DNA of 34,045 nucleotides from Bacteroidaceae bacterium. Its GTDB lineage: Bacteria > Bacteroidota > Bacteroidia > Bacteroidales > Bacteroidaceae. The notes below the pieces were generated by a model that saw only the letters and a program-made list of their open reading frames with translations, was not told the DNA's origin and searched no databases. Below are positions 19,564 through 28,814 of the stretch, piece after piece (position 1 is the stretch's first letter; each line of letters opens with the position of its first letter). The stretch spans positions 1 to 34,045 of the forward strand of contig JAKSJD010000015.1 of the NCBI GenBank assembly GCA_024398435.1, in the 5' to 3' direction. The translations under genes and the position numbers were made by a program.

Positions 19564-20702
19564 GCAAAATCGAGTCGACACTTGATGTTGTGCAGGCAAC
19601 CACTCAGAGAATAAAGAATGCATTTGGAAACGGATGTAAAGTGTACCTAAGTTTCTCATGCGGTAAAGACAGCTTGTGCATGGCGAACATCACATACGAA
19701 CTGATTCGCATGGGAGAAATCAATCCGAAACAGTTGACTGTTGTATTTGTGGATGAGGAAGGACTTTACAAGTCCATGGTAGAAGCCGCTGAGAGATGGA
19801 GAAAAAAGTTTCTATCTGTCGGTGCTGAATTCCTTTGGTTATGCCTGCCGTTCAAACAGGTATCCGTATTGAATCATCTTTCTGTTACAGAGAGTTGGAT
19901 AACATGGGAACCCGGTAAGGAAGATGTATGGATGCGTAAACCACCTCCTTACGCAATAATGCACAGCAAATACATAAAGCGTCCGGGGCAGATGAACTAT
20001 CAATCCTTTTGCGGTGTTGCCTTTGCTGATGGCATACAGATGATTGGATTGAGAACAACTGAGTCAGTAACTCGATACAAGAGTATTGCGAGAGCAAACA
20101 TGAACGGACTTGTATCGGGTGGAAAATTTTACCCGATATATGATTGGACTGACACTGATGTATGGATGTACATCCGTGACCACAACCTTGAGTTCCCGGA
20201 AATCTATATGAGGCTATATGAGGCAGGAGTGCAGAAGTCCGCACTCCGATTATGTGCTTTCTTCGGAGATATGACAACGCAAGGCCTTCGGTGGGTTGCA
20301 GAAACTGACCCGGAATTGTGGCAACGGATAGAACGGAGAGAACCCAATGCATACCTCGTTATGTTGTATTGGGATAGTGAGATGTTCCGCAGGCAGTCCA
20401 AAAAGCGTACCGAGTTGGAGAGTGAGCAAACGAAAAAAGATTATCGTGCACTCGTTGCTGACATCCTGTTCGGTGATACATCAAAGTATGCGATTCAGAA
20501 TGACACCATGAGGCGTTTGGGCAACTGGAGAAGCCTTTACATCAAATCATATGGGCAGGCAACCGATGCTCATTATAAACGGATGTATGAAGGACTTCTG
20601 TATGGTGACCCTAAAGGACGAATACTGAGAATCCTTTGGACACAGGTATTCAACGATTATGCTAATTCAGCAAAGAAAGAGGAACGAAATGGACGCAGAT
20701 AA
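19554..20702 (+). CDS. PAPS reductase-like PP-loop protein 2 (IbrA-like)
   Basis: This 382-residue protein has the PP-loop SFSCGKDSLCM (SCGKDS at residues 35-40), VVFVDEEGLYKSMVE after the second strand, GLRTTESVTRY, and PIYDWTDTDVWMYIRDHNLEFPEIY, the conserved W-T-x-x-D-V-W region of PAPS-reductase-fold enzymes. The long C-terminal extension (about 240-382) is as in the IbrA/DUF3440 group. Sequence similarity to protein 1 is limited to the core, so this is not a recent duplication. It overlaps both ParB-fold genes and is probably the main enzyme of the cassette. Confidence 0.9.
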   Translation: MAVSKIESTLDVVQATTQRIKNAFGNGCKVYLSFSCGKDSLCMANITYELIRMGEINPKQLTVVFVDEEGLYKSMVEAAERWRKKFLSVGAEFLWLCLPFKQVSVLNHLSVTESWITWEPGKEDVWMRKPPPYAIMHSKYIKRPGQMNYQSFCGVAFADGIQMIGLRTTESVTRYKSIARANMNGLVSGGKFYPIYDWTDTDVWMYIRDHNLEFPEIYMRLYEAGVQKSALRLCAFFGDMTTQGLRWVAETDPELWQRIERREPNAYLVMLYWDSEMFRRQSKKRTELESEQTKKDYRALVADILFGDTSKYAIQNDTMRRLGNWRSLYIKSYGQATDAHYKRMYEGLLYGDPKGRILRILWTQVFNDYANSAKKEERNGRR

Positions 20703-21219
20703 AGTACATGCACCGCTGAACTCATTGCAGTGGGTGGACAGAACGATGCTCCGGGCAAATGATTATAACCCGAACAAGGTTTCTGAGGACAACCTGCAGT
20801 TGCTCGTGCAATCTATTCTGACAAATGGTTGGACTCTGCCGATAGTATGCAGACCCGATTACACAATCATAGACGGATTCCATAGATGGACTGTATCCGG
20901 GAGAGAACCACTGCTGTCCATGCTTGGAGGCAGAGTTCCTGTTGTTATCGTTGACCATGGAGAAGATGAGTCGGCAGACATCTATGGTACCATCACGCAT
21001 AACAGAGCAAGAGGCACTCATCTTCTTGAGCCAATGAAAGCTATCGTAAAGAGGCTGATGGATGATGGCAAGAGTATCACTGAGATTGGCAAACAGTTGG
21101 GCATGAAACCCGAAGAAGTATTTAGGCTATCGGGATTCTCTCGTGAGGAGTTCTTAGCTATGATGTGTGCAGGTGCTACTGGATATAGCAAAGCTGTTAT
21201 CATCACTGAGAATAAGTGA
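20689..21219 (+). CDS. ParB/Srx-fold protein 2 (IbrB-like)
   Basis: The ATG at 20689 (176 residues) has GAGG 7 bases upstream and overlaps the PP-loop gene. The ParB-like N-terminus reads LRANDYNPNKV, LVQSILTNGWTLPIVCR and IIDGFHRW (the GHGR-type motif), then ITHNRARGTH. A helix-turn-helix-like segment (SITEIGKQLGMKPEEVFRL) follows at about residues 128-146. It pairs with PP-loop protein 2 in the IbrA-IbrB order. It closes the cassette; a 95-base intergenic region separates it from TerS. Confidence 0.9.
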   Translation: MDADKVHAPLNSLQWVDRTMLRANDYNPNKVSEDNLQLLVQSILTNGWTLPIVCRPDYTIIDGFHRWTVSGREPLLSMLGGRVPVVIVDHGEDESADIYGTITHNRARGTHLLEPMKAIVKRLMDDGKSITEIGKQLGMKPEEVFRLSGFSREEFLAMMCAGATGYSKAVIITENK

Positions 21220-21238
21220 CCCCCCTGTCTAACATATC

Positions 21239-21293
21239 TTATCCATACATACTATTTGCCGGGCTGTGGCTATCCATATATATACCGGGCAAA
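21239..21293. promoter_or_regulatory. Intergenic element before the terminase: candidate cos/pac or promoter
   Basis: The only sizeable gap in the late operon (21220-21314). It holds a C6 run (21220-21225), a direct repeat ATCCATA (21241, 21272), an imperfect inverted repeat TTTGCCGG/CCGGGCAAA and a possible promoter (TTGCCG 21256-21261, 17 bp, TATATA 21279-21284). Position directly before TerS fits a terminase recognition site, but no motif proves it. Confidence 0.4.
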
Positions 21294-21314
21294 ATCGATG
21301 AAAGGGGGTAAACG

Positions 21315-21674
21315 ATGAAAGCACAGACATGGCGTGCAAAAATAAAGAAATCCTGCGAGGATGCCGGGACATATCAGCCGTTTTTTGACCCCATTATCGA
21401 CTCGTTATCTGTGATACTGGAGAACCGAGATAAGGCGTATGAGCAATATGAAAAAACCGGGGCAAATCCAGTAATAAAGTATACGAACAAAGGTGGCAAC
21501 ACGAACCCTGCGAAAAACCCATTGCTTGTGGTTTGGGATGATTTAAATGCATCAGCATTGACTTATTGGAGAGAACTGGGATTAACTCCCAGTGGATTGA
21601 AAAAGTTGAATGAGGATGCATTAAAGCCCAAGAAACGAAGTGCTCTTGCGGAGGCTTTGGCAGAGTTTGGTTAA
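21315..21674 (+). CDS. terS: Terminase small subunit (P27 family)
   Basis: This 119-residue protein has the P27-type layout: helices in the N-terminal half, then [36 protein letters not shown], the conserved 'W..L......LGLTP..R' region. TerS recognises phage DNA and hands it to TerL for packaging. A GGGGG ribosome binding site lies 6-10 bases upstream. Its end overlaps the TerL start. Confidence 0.92.
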   Translation: MKAQTWRAKIKKSCEDAGTYQPFFDPIIDSLSVILENRDKAYEQYEKTGANPVIKYTNKGGNTNPAKNPLLVVWDDLNASALTYWRELGLTPSGLKKLNEDALKPKKRSALAEALAEFG

Positions 21675-23403
21675 ACATTATCGTGCCATTGCTGAGGGAT
21701 ATGCGAGGCAAGTCATTGCAGGGGACATAATTGCCTCAAAAGAAGTCATGCAGGCATGTGAGCGATTCATGACCGACCTAAAGCGTGATGACTTGGAAGT
21801 TCATGAGCGTGATGCCGATTTTGTCCTTGGCATCATAGAGAAGACAATGGTTCACAAACAGGGTGAGGATTTGGAAGGACACCCATTGTTGGGGAAACCT
21901 CTTGTCCTTGAACCATGGCAGGTATTTTGTGTTTTCAACCTAACGGCACTTTTTTACAAAGGAACAGATGAACGCCGATACAAAGAGGCGTTCATTTTTG
22001 TTCCGAGAAAGAATGGAAAAACAACTCTCGTGGCAGGACTTGCATGGGGTCTTGCATTACTGGAGAGGCGTTCGGGTTCGACAGTATATATCGTTGCAGG
22101 GTCTCAGAAGCAGGCGTGCCAATCCTTCAATTTCATCTGCAATTCACTTGAAGCAAGCGGAGTCGCTGAGGAGATGAAAATCCACAACAACAGTTTCGGG
22201 CATTTCATCGAACATAAGTTTTACGGCATGGATGGGAAATCAGAAGGTTCGATTCACATCGAGGCACTTGCTTCATCCCCAAAGATTCAAGACTCGTTGA
22301 ACTGTAACATAGCAATCGCTGATGAGATGCACGTATTCAAAGAACCTGGGCAGTACAACCGATTCAAAGAAGCAATGAAAGCATATACCAATAAGCTGAT
22401 GATTGGTATCACAACGGCAGGCGATAATGTGAATTCGTTCTGCTACCAAAGGCTTGAGTATTGCAGGAAAGTAGTTGGCGGAACTGTGCCGGACGATTCG
22501 GTGTTTGCATTCATTTCATGTGCCGATATGGACGAGCATGGGAATGTTGATTACACGAATCCAATTCAACATCAAAAAGCAAATCCTTGCTATGGTATAA
22601 CGATTCGCCCGGAAGACATCATGAATGATGCATTGCAGGCACAGAATGACCCTCAGCAGAGGAAGGATTTCTTCAGCCGTTCGCTGAATATATATACCTC
22701 TGCAATGAAAGCCTATTTCAATTTGGACGAGTTCAAACGCTCGGACAAGAAATACAAGTGGACTATGGAAGAACTTTCCAAACTGCCAATCACATGGTTT
22801 GGTGGTGCTGACTTATCGAAAGTCCATGACCTAACGGCAACCGCACTCTTTGGGCACTACCAAGATGTGGACATCATAATCACACACGCATTCATACCAG
22901 TTGTAACAGCACATGAGAAAGCAGATGTAGATGCAATTCCGTTATTCGGATGGGCAGATGATGGTTTGCTTACGATGTGCAATTCTCCGACTGTAAATTA
23001 TGCAGATGTGGTTAATTGGTTCATAAATATGCGTCAGAGAGGGTTCAAAATAAAGCAGGTTGGACATGATAGAAAATTCGGGCGTGAATACTTCATGCTG
23101 ATGAAGCAGGCAGGATTCAATATCATTGACCAACCACAGTATTTCTACAAAAAATCGGAAGGTTTCCGGCATATCGAAAAGAGTGCAAAGGATGGCAACT
23201 TGTATTACTGCCATTCTGAGGCATACGAGTATTGTGTGGCAAATGTTCATGCAATCGAGAAAACTGATGACATGATTCAGTATGAGAAAGCGACAAAAGA
23301 GTCAAGAATTGACTTGTTCGATGCTTCAGTATTTGCCTGCGTTCGATATTTGGAAACAATCGAAAAATCAAATCGTGCAAAAAAGTGGTGGGGTGATGAA
23401 TGA
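21640..23403 (+). CDS. terL: Terminase large subunit
   Basis: This packaging motor and nuclease is up to 587 residues long. Walker A is [11 protein letters not shown] (about 120-130), Walker [11 protein letters not shown] (about 225-234), and the nuclease domain opens with [15 protein letters not shown] (catalytic Asp) and continues with later acidic residues near the end ([14 protein letters not shown]). The start is uncertain. GTG at 21640 opens the frame but lacks a good ribosome binding site; TTG at 21667 has GGAGG about 12 bases upstream and overlaps TerS by only 8 bases. It ends in an ATGA overlap with the portal gene. Confidence 0.95.
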   Translation: MLLRRLWQSLVKHYRAIAEGYARQVIAGDIIASKEVMQACERFMTDLKRDDLEVHERDADFVLGIIEKTMVHKQGEDLEGHPLLGKPLVLEPWQVFCVFNLTALFYKGTDERRYKEAFIFVPRKNGKTTLVAGLAWGLALLERRSGSTVYIVAGSQKQACQSFNFICNSLEASGVAEEMKIHNNSFGHFIEHKFYGMDGKSEGSIHIEALASSPKIQDSLNCNIAIADEMHVFKEPGQYNRFKEAMKAYTNKLMIGITTAGDNVNSFCYQRLEYCRKVVGGTVPDDSVFAFISCADMDEHGNVDYTNPIQHQKANPCYGITIRPEDIMNDALQAQNDPQQRKDFFSRSLNIYTSAMKAYFNLDEFKRSDKKYKWTMEELSKLPITWFGGADLSKVHDLTATALFGHYQDVDIIITHAFIPVVTAHEKADVDAIPLFGWADDGLLTMCNSPTVNYADVVNWFINMRQRGFKIKQVGHDRKFGREYFMLMKQAGFNIIDQPQYFYKKSEGFRHIEKSAKDGNLYYCHSEAYEYCVANVHAIEKTDDMIQYEKATKESRIDLFDASVFACVRYLETIEKSNRAKKWWGDE

Positions 23404-24575
23404 GCATCTTTAGAAAGAAACAGGAAAAGCGTTCTGCAATCTACTTCACGGACTCTGATGGCATGGAAGTGCTTACCACTGCCGGATATTCCACACTGGA
23501 TAAGAACCCGGAAATCCTAACAGCCTGCCGGAAGATTGCTGACATGATTTCGTCCATGACAATCTATCTCATGGCGAATACAGGCAGTGGGGATGTTCGT
23601 GTAATAAACGAATTATCGAGGAAAGTGGACATCCTTCCGTCAAGATGGTACACACGGAAAACATGGATGGATTTCATCGTCATGAACTTATTGCTATATG
23701 GCAAAGGGAACTCCGTTGTAATTCCTCACACAAGTGAAGGATTGCTTGGTGACCTTGAGCCAATCACGGCAGATAGAGTGAACTTCGTGAAGGATGGAGA
23801 AGGATATTACATTACCATCGACGGAGTTCGACATGACCCGGATAATGTCCTGCATTTCGTGTATAACTCAGACAAGTATGAACCGTGGAGAGGCAGAGGC
23901 GTTACAACTACGCTCAGAGAGATTGCAAACAACTTGAAACAGGCAACAGCAACGGAGAGTGGATTCATGCAGTCCAAGTGGAAACCGAGTTTGATTATCA
24001 AGGTGGATGCTTTGGCAGATGAATTTGCATCTCCGGCAGGCAGAAAAAAACTGTTATCAGAGTACATTGAAACATCAACAGTTGGCGAACCTTGGATGAT
24101 TCCGGCTGAACAATTCTCAGTGGAACAGATTCGTCCACTATCGCTTGGTGACCTTGCGATATCCGATGTTGTGACTCTTGATAAACGAACTGTTGCCTCG
24201 ATTCTCGGTGTTCCGGCATTTGTTCTTGGCGTTGGAGATTATAAAGCGGATGAATGGAACGCATTCATTAACAATACAATTCGACCTTTGGCAATCGGAA
24301 TTGAGCAGGAACTCACACGCAAACTGATTATTTCCCCAAAGATGTACTGGAAATTCAATATGGCAAGCCTGTATTCGTATGACATACGAACACTGGCAGA
24401 TGTCTATAGCAACCTGTATATCCGGGGTATTGTAACAGGAAATGAAGTGCGAGATAGACTCAATATGCAACCGAAGGATGGATTGGAAGAACTCGTAATT
24501 CTTGAGAACTACATTCCGCTTGGTAGTATCGGAGACCAAAAAAAGTTAATCCAAAAAGGGGAGGAAGATGGATAG
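23400..24575 (+). CDS. Portal protein (HK97 family)
   Basis: This 391-residue protein forms the dodecameric vertex ring through which DNA passes. Family marks are the N-terminal [75 protein letters not shown] and the C-terminal [17 protein letters not shown]. Length is typical. It lies directly between TerL and the prohead protease with overlapping ends, the standard HK97 order. Confidence 0.95.
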   Translation: MSIFRKKQEKRSAIYFTDSDGMEVLTTAGYSTLDKNPEILTACRKIADMISSMTIYLMANTGSGDVRVINELSRKVDILPSRWYTRKTWMDFIVMNLLLYGKGNSVVIPHTSEGLLGDLEPITADRVNFVKDGEGYYITIDGVRHDPDNVLHFVYNSDKYEPWRGRGVTTTLREIANNLKQATATESGFMQSKWKPSLIIKVDALADEFASPAGRKKLLSEYIETSTVGEPWMIPAEQFSVEQIRPLSLGDLAISDVVTLDKRTVASILGVPAFVLGVGDYKADEWNAFINNTIRPLAIGIEQELTRKLIISPKMYWKFNMASLYSYDIRTLADVYSNLYIRGIVTGNEVRDRLNMQPKDGLEELVILENYIPLGSIGDQKKLIQKGEEDG

Positions 24576-25152
24576 AAGCACAATTCAGTTGAGGTCCGTA
24601 CCCTCTCAGTTTGAAGCAAGAGAGGCTGATGACGGATATTATATCGAAGGATATTTTGCCGTTTTCGGACAGGATTATGAAATGTTTCCCGGAGCATCAG
24701 AGAGCATCGCACCGGGTGCATTTTCCAAAACGCTCGGTGGAGATATCCGGGCATTGATTAACCACGAAACGAGATTGGTTGTGGGGCGTACAAAAGTCGG
24801 TACACTGAAACTGAACGAGGACTCTCATGGGCTGTGGGGTAGCATCCGTATCAATCCGAAAGATACTGATGCTATGAATTGCCGGGAGAGAGTTCTTCGT
24901 GGAGATGTTGACCAGTGCTCAATCGGCTTTGAAATCGTGGACGAGGAAACCGAATTCCGAGAAGACGGTAGTGTCCACTGGACAATCCGTGATGTGATAT
25001 TGCATGAGGTATCGGTGTGCACATTCCCGGCATACGAACAGACATCGATTTCCGCACGAGCAAAACAGTATGAAGAAATCAGAAAAAGAAAAGTCGATGA
25101 GCGAAAAGCACATTTGCTCCGTAGACTGAAAGGAGAAAAGAATGGCACTTAA
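24568..25152 (+). CDS. HK97-type prohead protease
   Basis: This 194-residue serine protease matures the capsid. GYFAVFGQDYEMFPGASESIAPGAF and ALINHETRLVVGRT (catalytic His near 66) are followed by DVDQCSIGF (catalytic Ser near 118) and the EVSVCTFPAYEQT strand. It probably removes the N-terminal delta domain of the capsid protein encoded next. It overlaps the portal and capsid genes; GGGGAGG precedes the ATG. Confidence 0.94.
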   Translation: MDRSTIQLRSVPSQFEAREADDGYYIEGYFAVFGQDYEMFPGASESIAPGAFSKTLGGDIRALINHETRLVVGRTKVGTLKLNEDSHGLWGSIRINPKDTDAMNCRERVLRGDVDQCSIGFEIVDEETEFREDGSVHWTIRDVILHEVSVCTFPAYEQTSISARAKQYEEIRKRKVDERKAHLLRRLKGEKNGT

Positions 25153-26809
25153 AGCATTGGTACTTCGGAAGAAGATTACCGACAAGAAAGCCGAACTGGA
25201 GGCTCTGCGTTCCAAGAGTGCAGAGTTTATCACAAGAGAGGCTGAACTTGAAGCATCCGTTGCTGAGGCAACGAGCGAAGAAGATGTTGCAGTTGTAGAA
25301 CAGGCTATCGAAGCCTTTGAGGCAGAGAAGACTGCCCATGAGACCGCAGTATCCGATTTGCAGAGAGAAGTGGATGTTTTGGAAAACGAACTGTCCGAAA
25401 TTGAATCTCAGACAGAAACTACTCCCGCAGTTAATGCGGAAAGAAACGAAAGGAAGGTATCTTACACTATGGAAAAGAGATTTAAGAATTTCACTATTGA
25501 ACAGCGTACCGCATTTGTTCAGCAGGACAATGTCCACAACTTTATTGAGAGAGTCCGTGAACTTGGCATGACCAAGCGTTCCGTCAGAGGTGCAGACCTG
25601 CTTATCCCGGACGAGGTAATGCCTCTCATCCGTGAGGAAATCGCAACCAATTCCAAACTTCTGCCTTTCCTCAGAGTTGTGTCCGTATCCGGCACTACTC
25701 GTCAGCCTATTGCAGGCTCTATCCCGGAGGCTGTTTGGACTGAAGCATGTGCCAACATCAATGAGTTGGACATCTCCTTCAATGCCGTTGATGTAGATGG
25801 TTACAAGGTTGCAGGCTATATTGCCATTTGCAATTCCGTACTGGAAGACAGCGATGTTGCACTGGCATCCGAAATCATCAGTGCAATCGGTGGTGCTATC
25901 GCCAAGGCTATCGATAAGGCTATCCTGTTTGGCACTGGCGTGAAGATGCCTGTTGGTATCATGACTCGTCTTGCTCAGACTGAACAGCCTGCATCTTGGG
26001 GTGCAAACTATCCGGCATGGACTGACCTTCATGCATCCAATATTCTCTCCTTGGACATTGATAACGCCTACGGAACGGAATTCTTCTCCGCTCTTATTGA
26101 GGCTCTCGCAACCGCAAAACCTGTTTATTCCACTGATGGACTGTTTTGGGTAATGAACAGAAAGACTCATCTGCATATCATGGCGAAGGCACTTGCAGTG
26201 AATTCCAATGGTGCCATTGTTGCCAATACTGCCATGATGCCCATTGTCGGTGGTACTATCGTTGAGATTGAGGACGAAGACCTGATTGCAGACAATGTAA
26301 TTATCGGTGGTTATGGTGGCAACTACCTCATGGCTGAGCGTGCAGGTGCAAGATTTGCACAGAGTGACATCCCGATGTTCCTTGCTGACCAGACTGTATT
26401 CAAGGGTACTGCAAGATACGATGGTATGCCGATTGCAGGCGAAGCATTTATTGCTGTTAACTTCGCTGATGATGACCCGAGTGCTGAGGCTGATTTCCCT
26501 GTTGATTATGCCAACATGGAAATGTACGCACTTGGCTTGACCGCATCTGCGGGTAACACCACTGGCAAAACCATTATTACAGTAACCGATGGCAAAGACC
26601 CGGAGAATGAGTTGAAATACATTACCAAGAAGACTCTTAATGGGTTGAAGCTGAAGGTTGGTGACACTGTTGATTCCAAGTGGAGTACCCTCAACGGAGG
26701 TGTCACTGAAATCACCGCTGATAGGGGCGTAAATATCGTTGTTGTCGAACTTGACGAAAACAACAGAGTTGTCGGTGCAGGTCAGTGCGTAAGCGTTCCT
26801 AAAACCTAA
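25142..26809 (+). CDS. HK97-fold major capsid protein with C-terminal extension
   Basis: This 555-residue protein has three parts. Residues about 1-105 form a charged coiled-coil delta domain that acts as internal scaffold and should be cleaved near residues 105-125. Residues about 125-460 form the HK97 fold (ADLLIPDEVMPLIREEI, AIDKAILFGTG, VADQ-like FLADQTVF, DGMPIAGEAFIAV). Residues about 465-555 form an additional beta-rich domain (TIITVTDGKDPENELK, VDSKWSTLNGG), probably surface exposed like other capsid decoration or Ig-like add-ons. The AAAGGAG ribosome binding site is strong. Confidence 0.93.
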   Translation: MALKALVLRKKITDKKAELEALRSKSAEFITREAELEASVAEATSEEDVAVVEQAIEAFEAEKTAHETAVSDLQREVDVLENELSEIESQTETTPAVNAERNERKVSYTMEKRFKNFTIEQRTAFVQQDNVHNFIERVRELGMTKRSVRGADLLIPDEVMPLIREEIATNSKLLPFLRVVSVSGTTRQPIAGSIPEAVWTEACANINELDISFNAVDVDGYKVAGYIAICNSVLEDSDVALASEIISAIGGAIAKAIDKAILFGTGVKMPVGIMTRLAQTEQPASWGANYPAWTDLHASNILSLDIDNAYGTEFFSALIEALATAKPVYSTDGLFWVMNRKTHLHIMAKALAVNSNGAIVANTAMMPIVGGTIVEIEDEDLIADNVIIGGYGGNYLMAERAGARFAQSDIPMFLADQTVFKGTARYDGMPIAGEAFIAVNFADDDPSAEADFPVDYANMEMYALGLTASAGNTTGKTIITVTDGKDPENELKYITKKTLNGLKLKVGDTVDSKWSTLNGGVTEITADRGVNIVVVELDENNRVVGAGQCVSVPKT

Positions 26810-26821
26810 TAGGTAACGCCT

Positions 26822-27142
26822 ATGACGATGTCCGACATTCTTTCGCTCGTCAAAGTTGATTTGGGAATCATTCTGCCGGAGAGCACATCGTCAGCAGTTT
26901 CCGACATGGAAATGGCGTTGCAGAACAAAATAGATTCAGCAATCCAGTTTATCCGGGACGAGGGAATCACCCTCGTCCCAATCGGGGAAGATTTCTCCGA
27001 GGCTGAGGCAGAACTTATTACTATGTACGCATCGTATCTATATCGGAAACGAGCAACAGATAGTCCTATGCCGAGAATGCTACGCTATGCGTTGAACAAC
27101 ACATTAATGAAGCAAAAGGCAGGGCAGGCAAATGATTCGTAA
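26822..27142 (+). CDS. Head-tail connector protein (HK97 gp6-like)
   Basis: This 106-residue all-helical protein starts MTMSDILSLVKVDLGI and contains AIQFIRDEGITL and AELITMYASYLYRKR, the pattern of gp6-like adaptors that bind below the portal ring. It lies just after the capsid gene. The ATG at 26828 is an alternative start. The ribosome binding site is weak (AGGTAACG). Confidence 0.85.
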   Translation: MTMSDILSLVKVDLGIILPESTSSAVSDMEMALQNKIDSAIQFIRDEGITLVPIGEDFSEAEAELITMYASYLYRKRATDSPMPRMLRYALNNTLMKQKAGQANDS

Positions 27143-27482
27143 CGATGGTGTAGCGACAATCAAGAGAGGCGTAAATATCGCCTCTCTTGGTGATATGCCA
27201 CGCATGGAGTATACTGATATATTTCAGTCATACTATGGTGAGAAAACTGTCGGTATCAACCGATACTGGTCCGCTATGTCGAATAATGCCTCTGCGGATT
27301 ATATGGTTGAAATCACACGCAATGGTGGCATATCGACAAGCGATATTTGCGAACTGTTATCCTTCACGGATACAAATTCTTCGGGTACTTACAGAATCAT
27401 TCAAGTTCAGCACTTGCAGGATGAGGATGGATTGCCTGTAACAGACCTAACATTGGAAAGGATTGGTGGCATTGACACTTAA
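27132..27482 (+). CDS. Head closure / head-tail joining protein
   Basis: This 116-residue beta-rich protein (GVNIASLGDMPRMEYTDIFQSYYGEK, YRIIQVQHLQDEDGLPVTDLTLERIG) has the size and position of head-completion (stopper) proteins between gp6-like and gp10-like connectors. It overlaps the adaptor by 11 bases. Assignment is mainly by synteny and fold impression. Confidence 0.75.
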   Translation: MIRNDGVATIKRGVNIASLGDMPRMEYTDIFQSYYGEKTVGINRYWSAMSNNASADYMVEITRNGGISTSDICELLSFTDTNSSGTYRIIQVQHLQDEDGLPVTDLTLERIGGIDT

Positions 27483-27792
27483 TGAATTTAAGAGCGGATT
27501 GGTGGCACTGACCGAAAGAGCTTTCCACAATTATAGCCCGGACAATTGTCCTCTGCCCAAACTGATATGGCAGGAGTACGGAAGGAGCGATTTAAATGCT
27601 GACAATATCCACGCTGAGAAATCGGTAGATGGATATCTCCATTTATTCACAAAGTCCGATACTGAGCCATTATTCGCCTCTGTCGAAGCCTTCCTAAACT
27701 CAAATGATATCGGATGGGCGTTCGATGAACAGTCAGTTGATGAAAGCACAGGCACTCTCCATTATGTATGGAGGTGGAACATCATTGGCTAA
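27472..27792 (+). CDS. Head-tail/tail completion protein
   Basis: The likely start is the TTG at 27472, 9 bases after AAAGGA; in-frame TTG 27463 and GTG 27466 are alternatives. The 106-residue product begins MTLNEFKSGLVALTERAFHNY. It has strands including GYLHLFTKSDTEPLFASVEAFLNSN and a C-terminal HYVWRWNIIG. Position suggests a connector or tail terminator. I do not recognise a specific family. Confidence 0.7.
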   Translation: MTLNEFKSGLVALTERAFHNYSPDNCPLPKLIWQEYGRSDLNADNIHAEKSVDGYLHLFTKSDTEPLFASVEAFLNSNDIGWAFDEQSVDESTGTLHYVWRWNIIG

Positions 27793-28210
27793 ATTCAAGG
27801 TTGATTTTTCAGACTGGACAAGGAACATTGAGATGCAGTTCAAAGATAGTGCAAAGGAAGTAATCCCTGTGATGAAGGTTGCACTATATGATGGGGCAGG
27901 ATATGTTGCGGACAACCTCAGAAGTGCAGTAGTTGGGCATGGAGATTTGGCAAACGGACTGGCACTTACTGAGATGAAATCTCAGAACGCAGACACTGTT
28001 TCCATAAACTGCTTATTTACCGGGTACAATGATGAAGGCGTTCCATATGCCCTTATCGCAAATGTTTTGGAAACTGGGCGTGGAACTGATAAGGTAGGGA
28101 AACACCCATTTTTCCAAAAAACGATAAAAGCGACACGGAATAAAGCCGTGGACATAATGAATCGTAAATTTTACGGCATTATGAATAAGAAACTGAAAGG
28201 AGAAGATTAA
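27785..28210 (+). CDS. HK97 gp10-like tail completion protein
   Basis: The best start is the TTG at 27785, 10 bases after GGAGG (141 residues), rather than ATGs upstream that overlap the previous gene. It begins MAKFKVDFSDWTRNI. LETGRGTDKVGKHPFFQKTIKATRNK is the conserved 'E-x-G-T...HPFFxPA' element of gp10-like tail proteins. It probably forms the tail terminator ring or an interface component. It overlaps both neighbours. Confidence 0.82.
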   Translation: MAKFKVDFSDWTRNIEMQFKDSAKEVIPVMKVALYDGAGYVADNLRSAVVGHGDLANGLALTEMKSQNADTVSINCLFTGYNDEGVPYALIANVLETGRGTDKVGKHPFFQKTIKATRNKAVDIMNRKFYGIMNKKLKGED

Positions 28211-28806
28211 TGTCCGAAGCAGGAAGAGTTTTGACTGGCTTTTCTAAGCCTTACATTGCGAGTTATTCTGCGAGTGGCACTACCGTTACCTATAGCAATG
28301 CGGATAAGCTTGCTCGTGGTGTAGATGTAAACATCGAACCCGATGAGGCAGGGGATGCCAACAATTTTTATGCAGATAACCAAATCGCAGAATCCGAGGG
28401 AGGCGTTTTCACTGGTGGCACTGTCACACTGAATGTTGATGGTTTGCACACTGCTATGCTGAAGCGAATCCTTGGGTTGCCGACTGCCGATACTGCCGGA
28501 TGGACTGCATTCGGTGACGAGATGAGTCCTCCGTATCTTGGACTTGGATTTATCGCAAGATATCAGTCCGGTGGCACTGTGAAATGGGTTCCTAAAGTTC
28601 TGCCGAAAGTAAAGTTCAACATTCCGTCTGACTCTGCAGCCACGCAGGATGGTGACGAGATTGAATGGCAGACGCAGGAACTGACTGCCGCTGTCCTTCG
28701 GGATGATACGGAAGACCATAACTGGAAGTACCTTGGTTCTGAGTATGCTACTGAGGCACTGGCAGAAACCGCACTCGTAACAAAACTTGGTGGAACAACT
28801 CAATGA
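28210..28806 (+). CDS. Major tail protein (phi13-type)
   Basis: This 198-residue beta-rich tube protein has typical segments: YSNADKLARGVDVNIEPDEAG, NFYADNQIAE, GGTVTLNVDGL and PPYLGLGFIARYQSGG, with a late VPKVLPKVKF strand. It polymerises around the tape measure to form the tail tube. The AAAGGAG ribosome binding site is good, and it is placed before the gpG/gpGT chaperones as usual. Confidence 0.92.
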   Translation: MSEAGRVLTGFSKPYIASYSASGTTVTYSNADKLARGVDVNIEPDEAGDANNFYADNQIAESEGGVFTGGTVTLNVDGLHTAMLKRILGLPTADTAGWTAFGDEMSPPYLGLGFIARYQSGGTVKWVPKVLPKVKFNIPSDSAATQDGDEIEWQTQELTAAVLRDDTEDHNWKYLGSEYATEALAETALVTKLGGTTQ

Positions 28807-28814
28807 GGTGAAAT

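Noticed and set aside
25079-26176. Open frame of 365 codons on the minus strand
   Set aside because: It lies opposite the major capsid gene, whose codon pattern explains it, and has no ribosome binding site or promoter.
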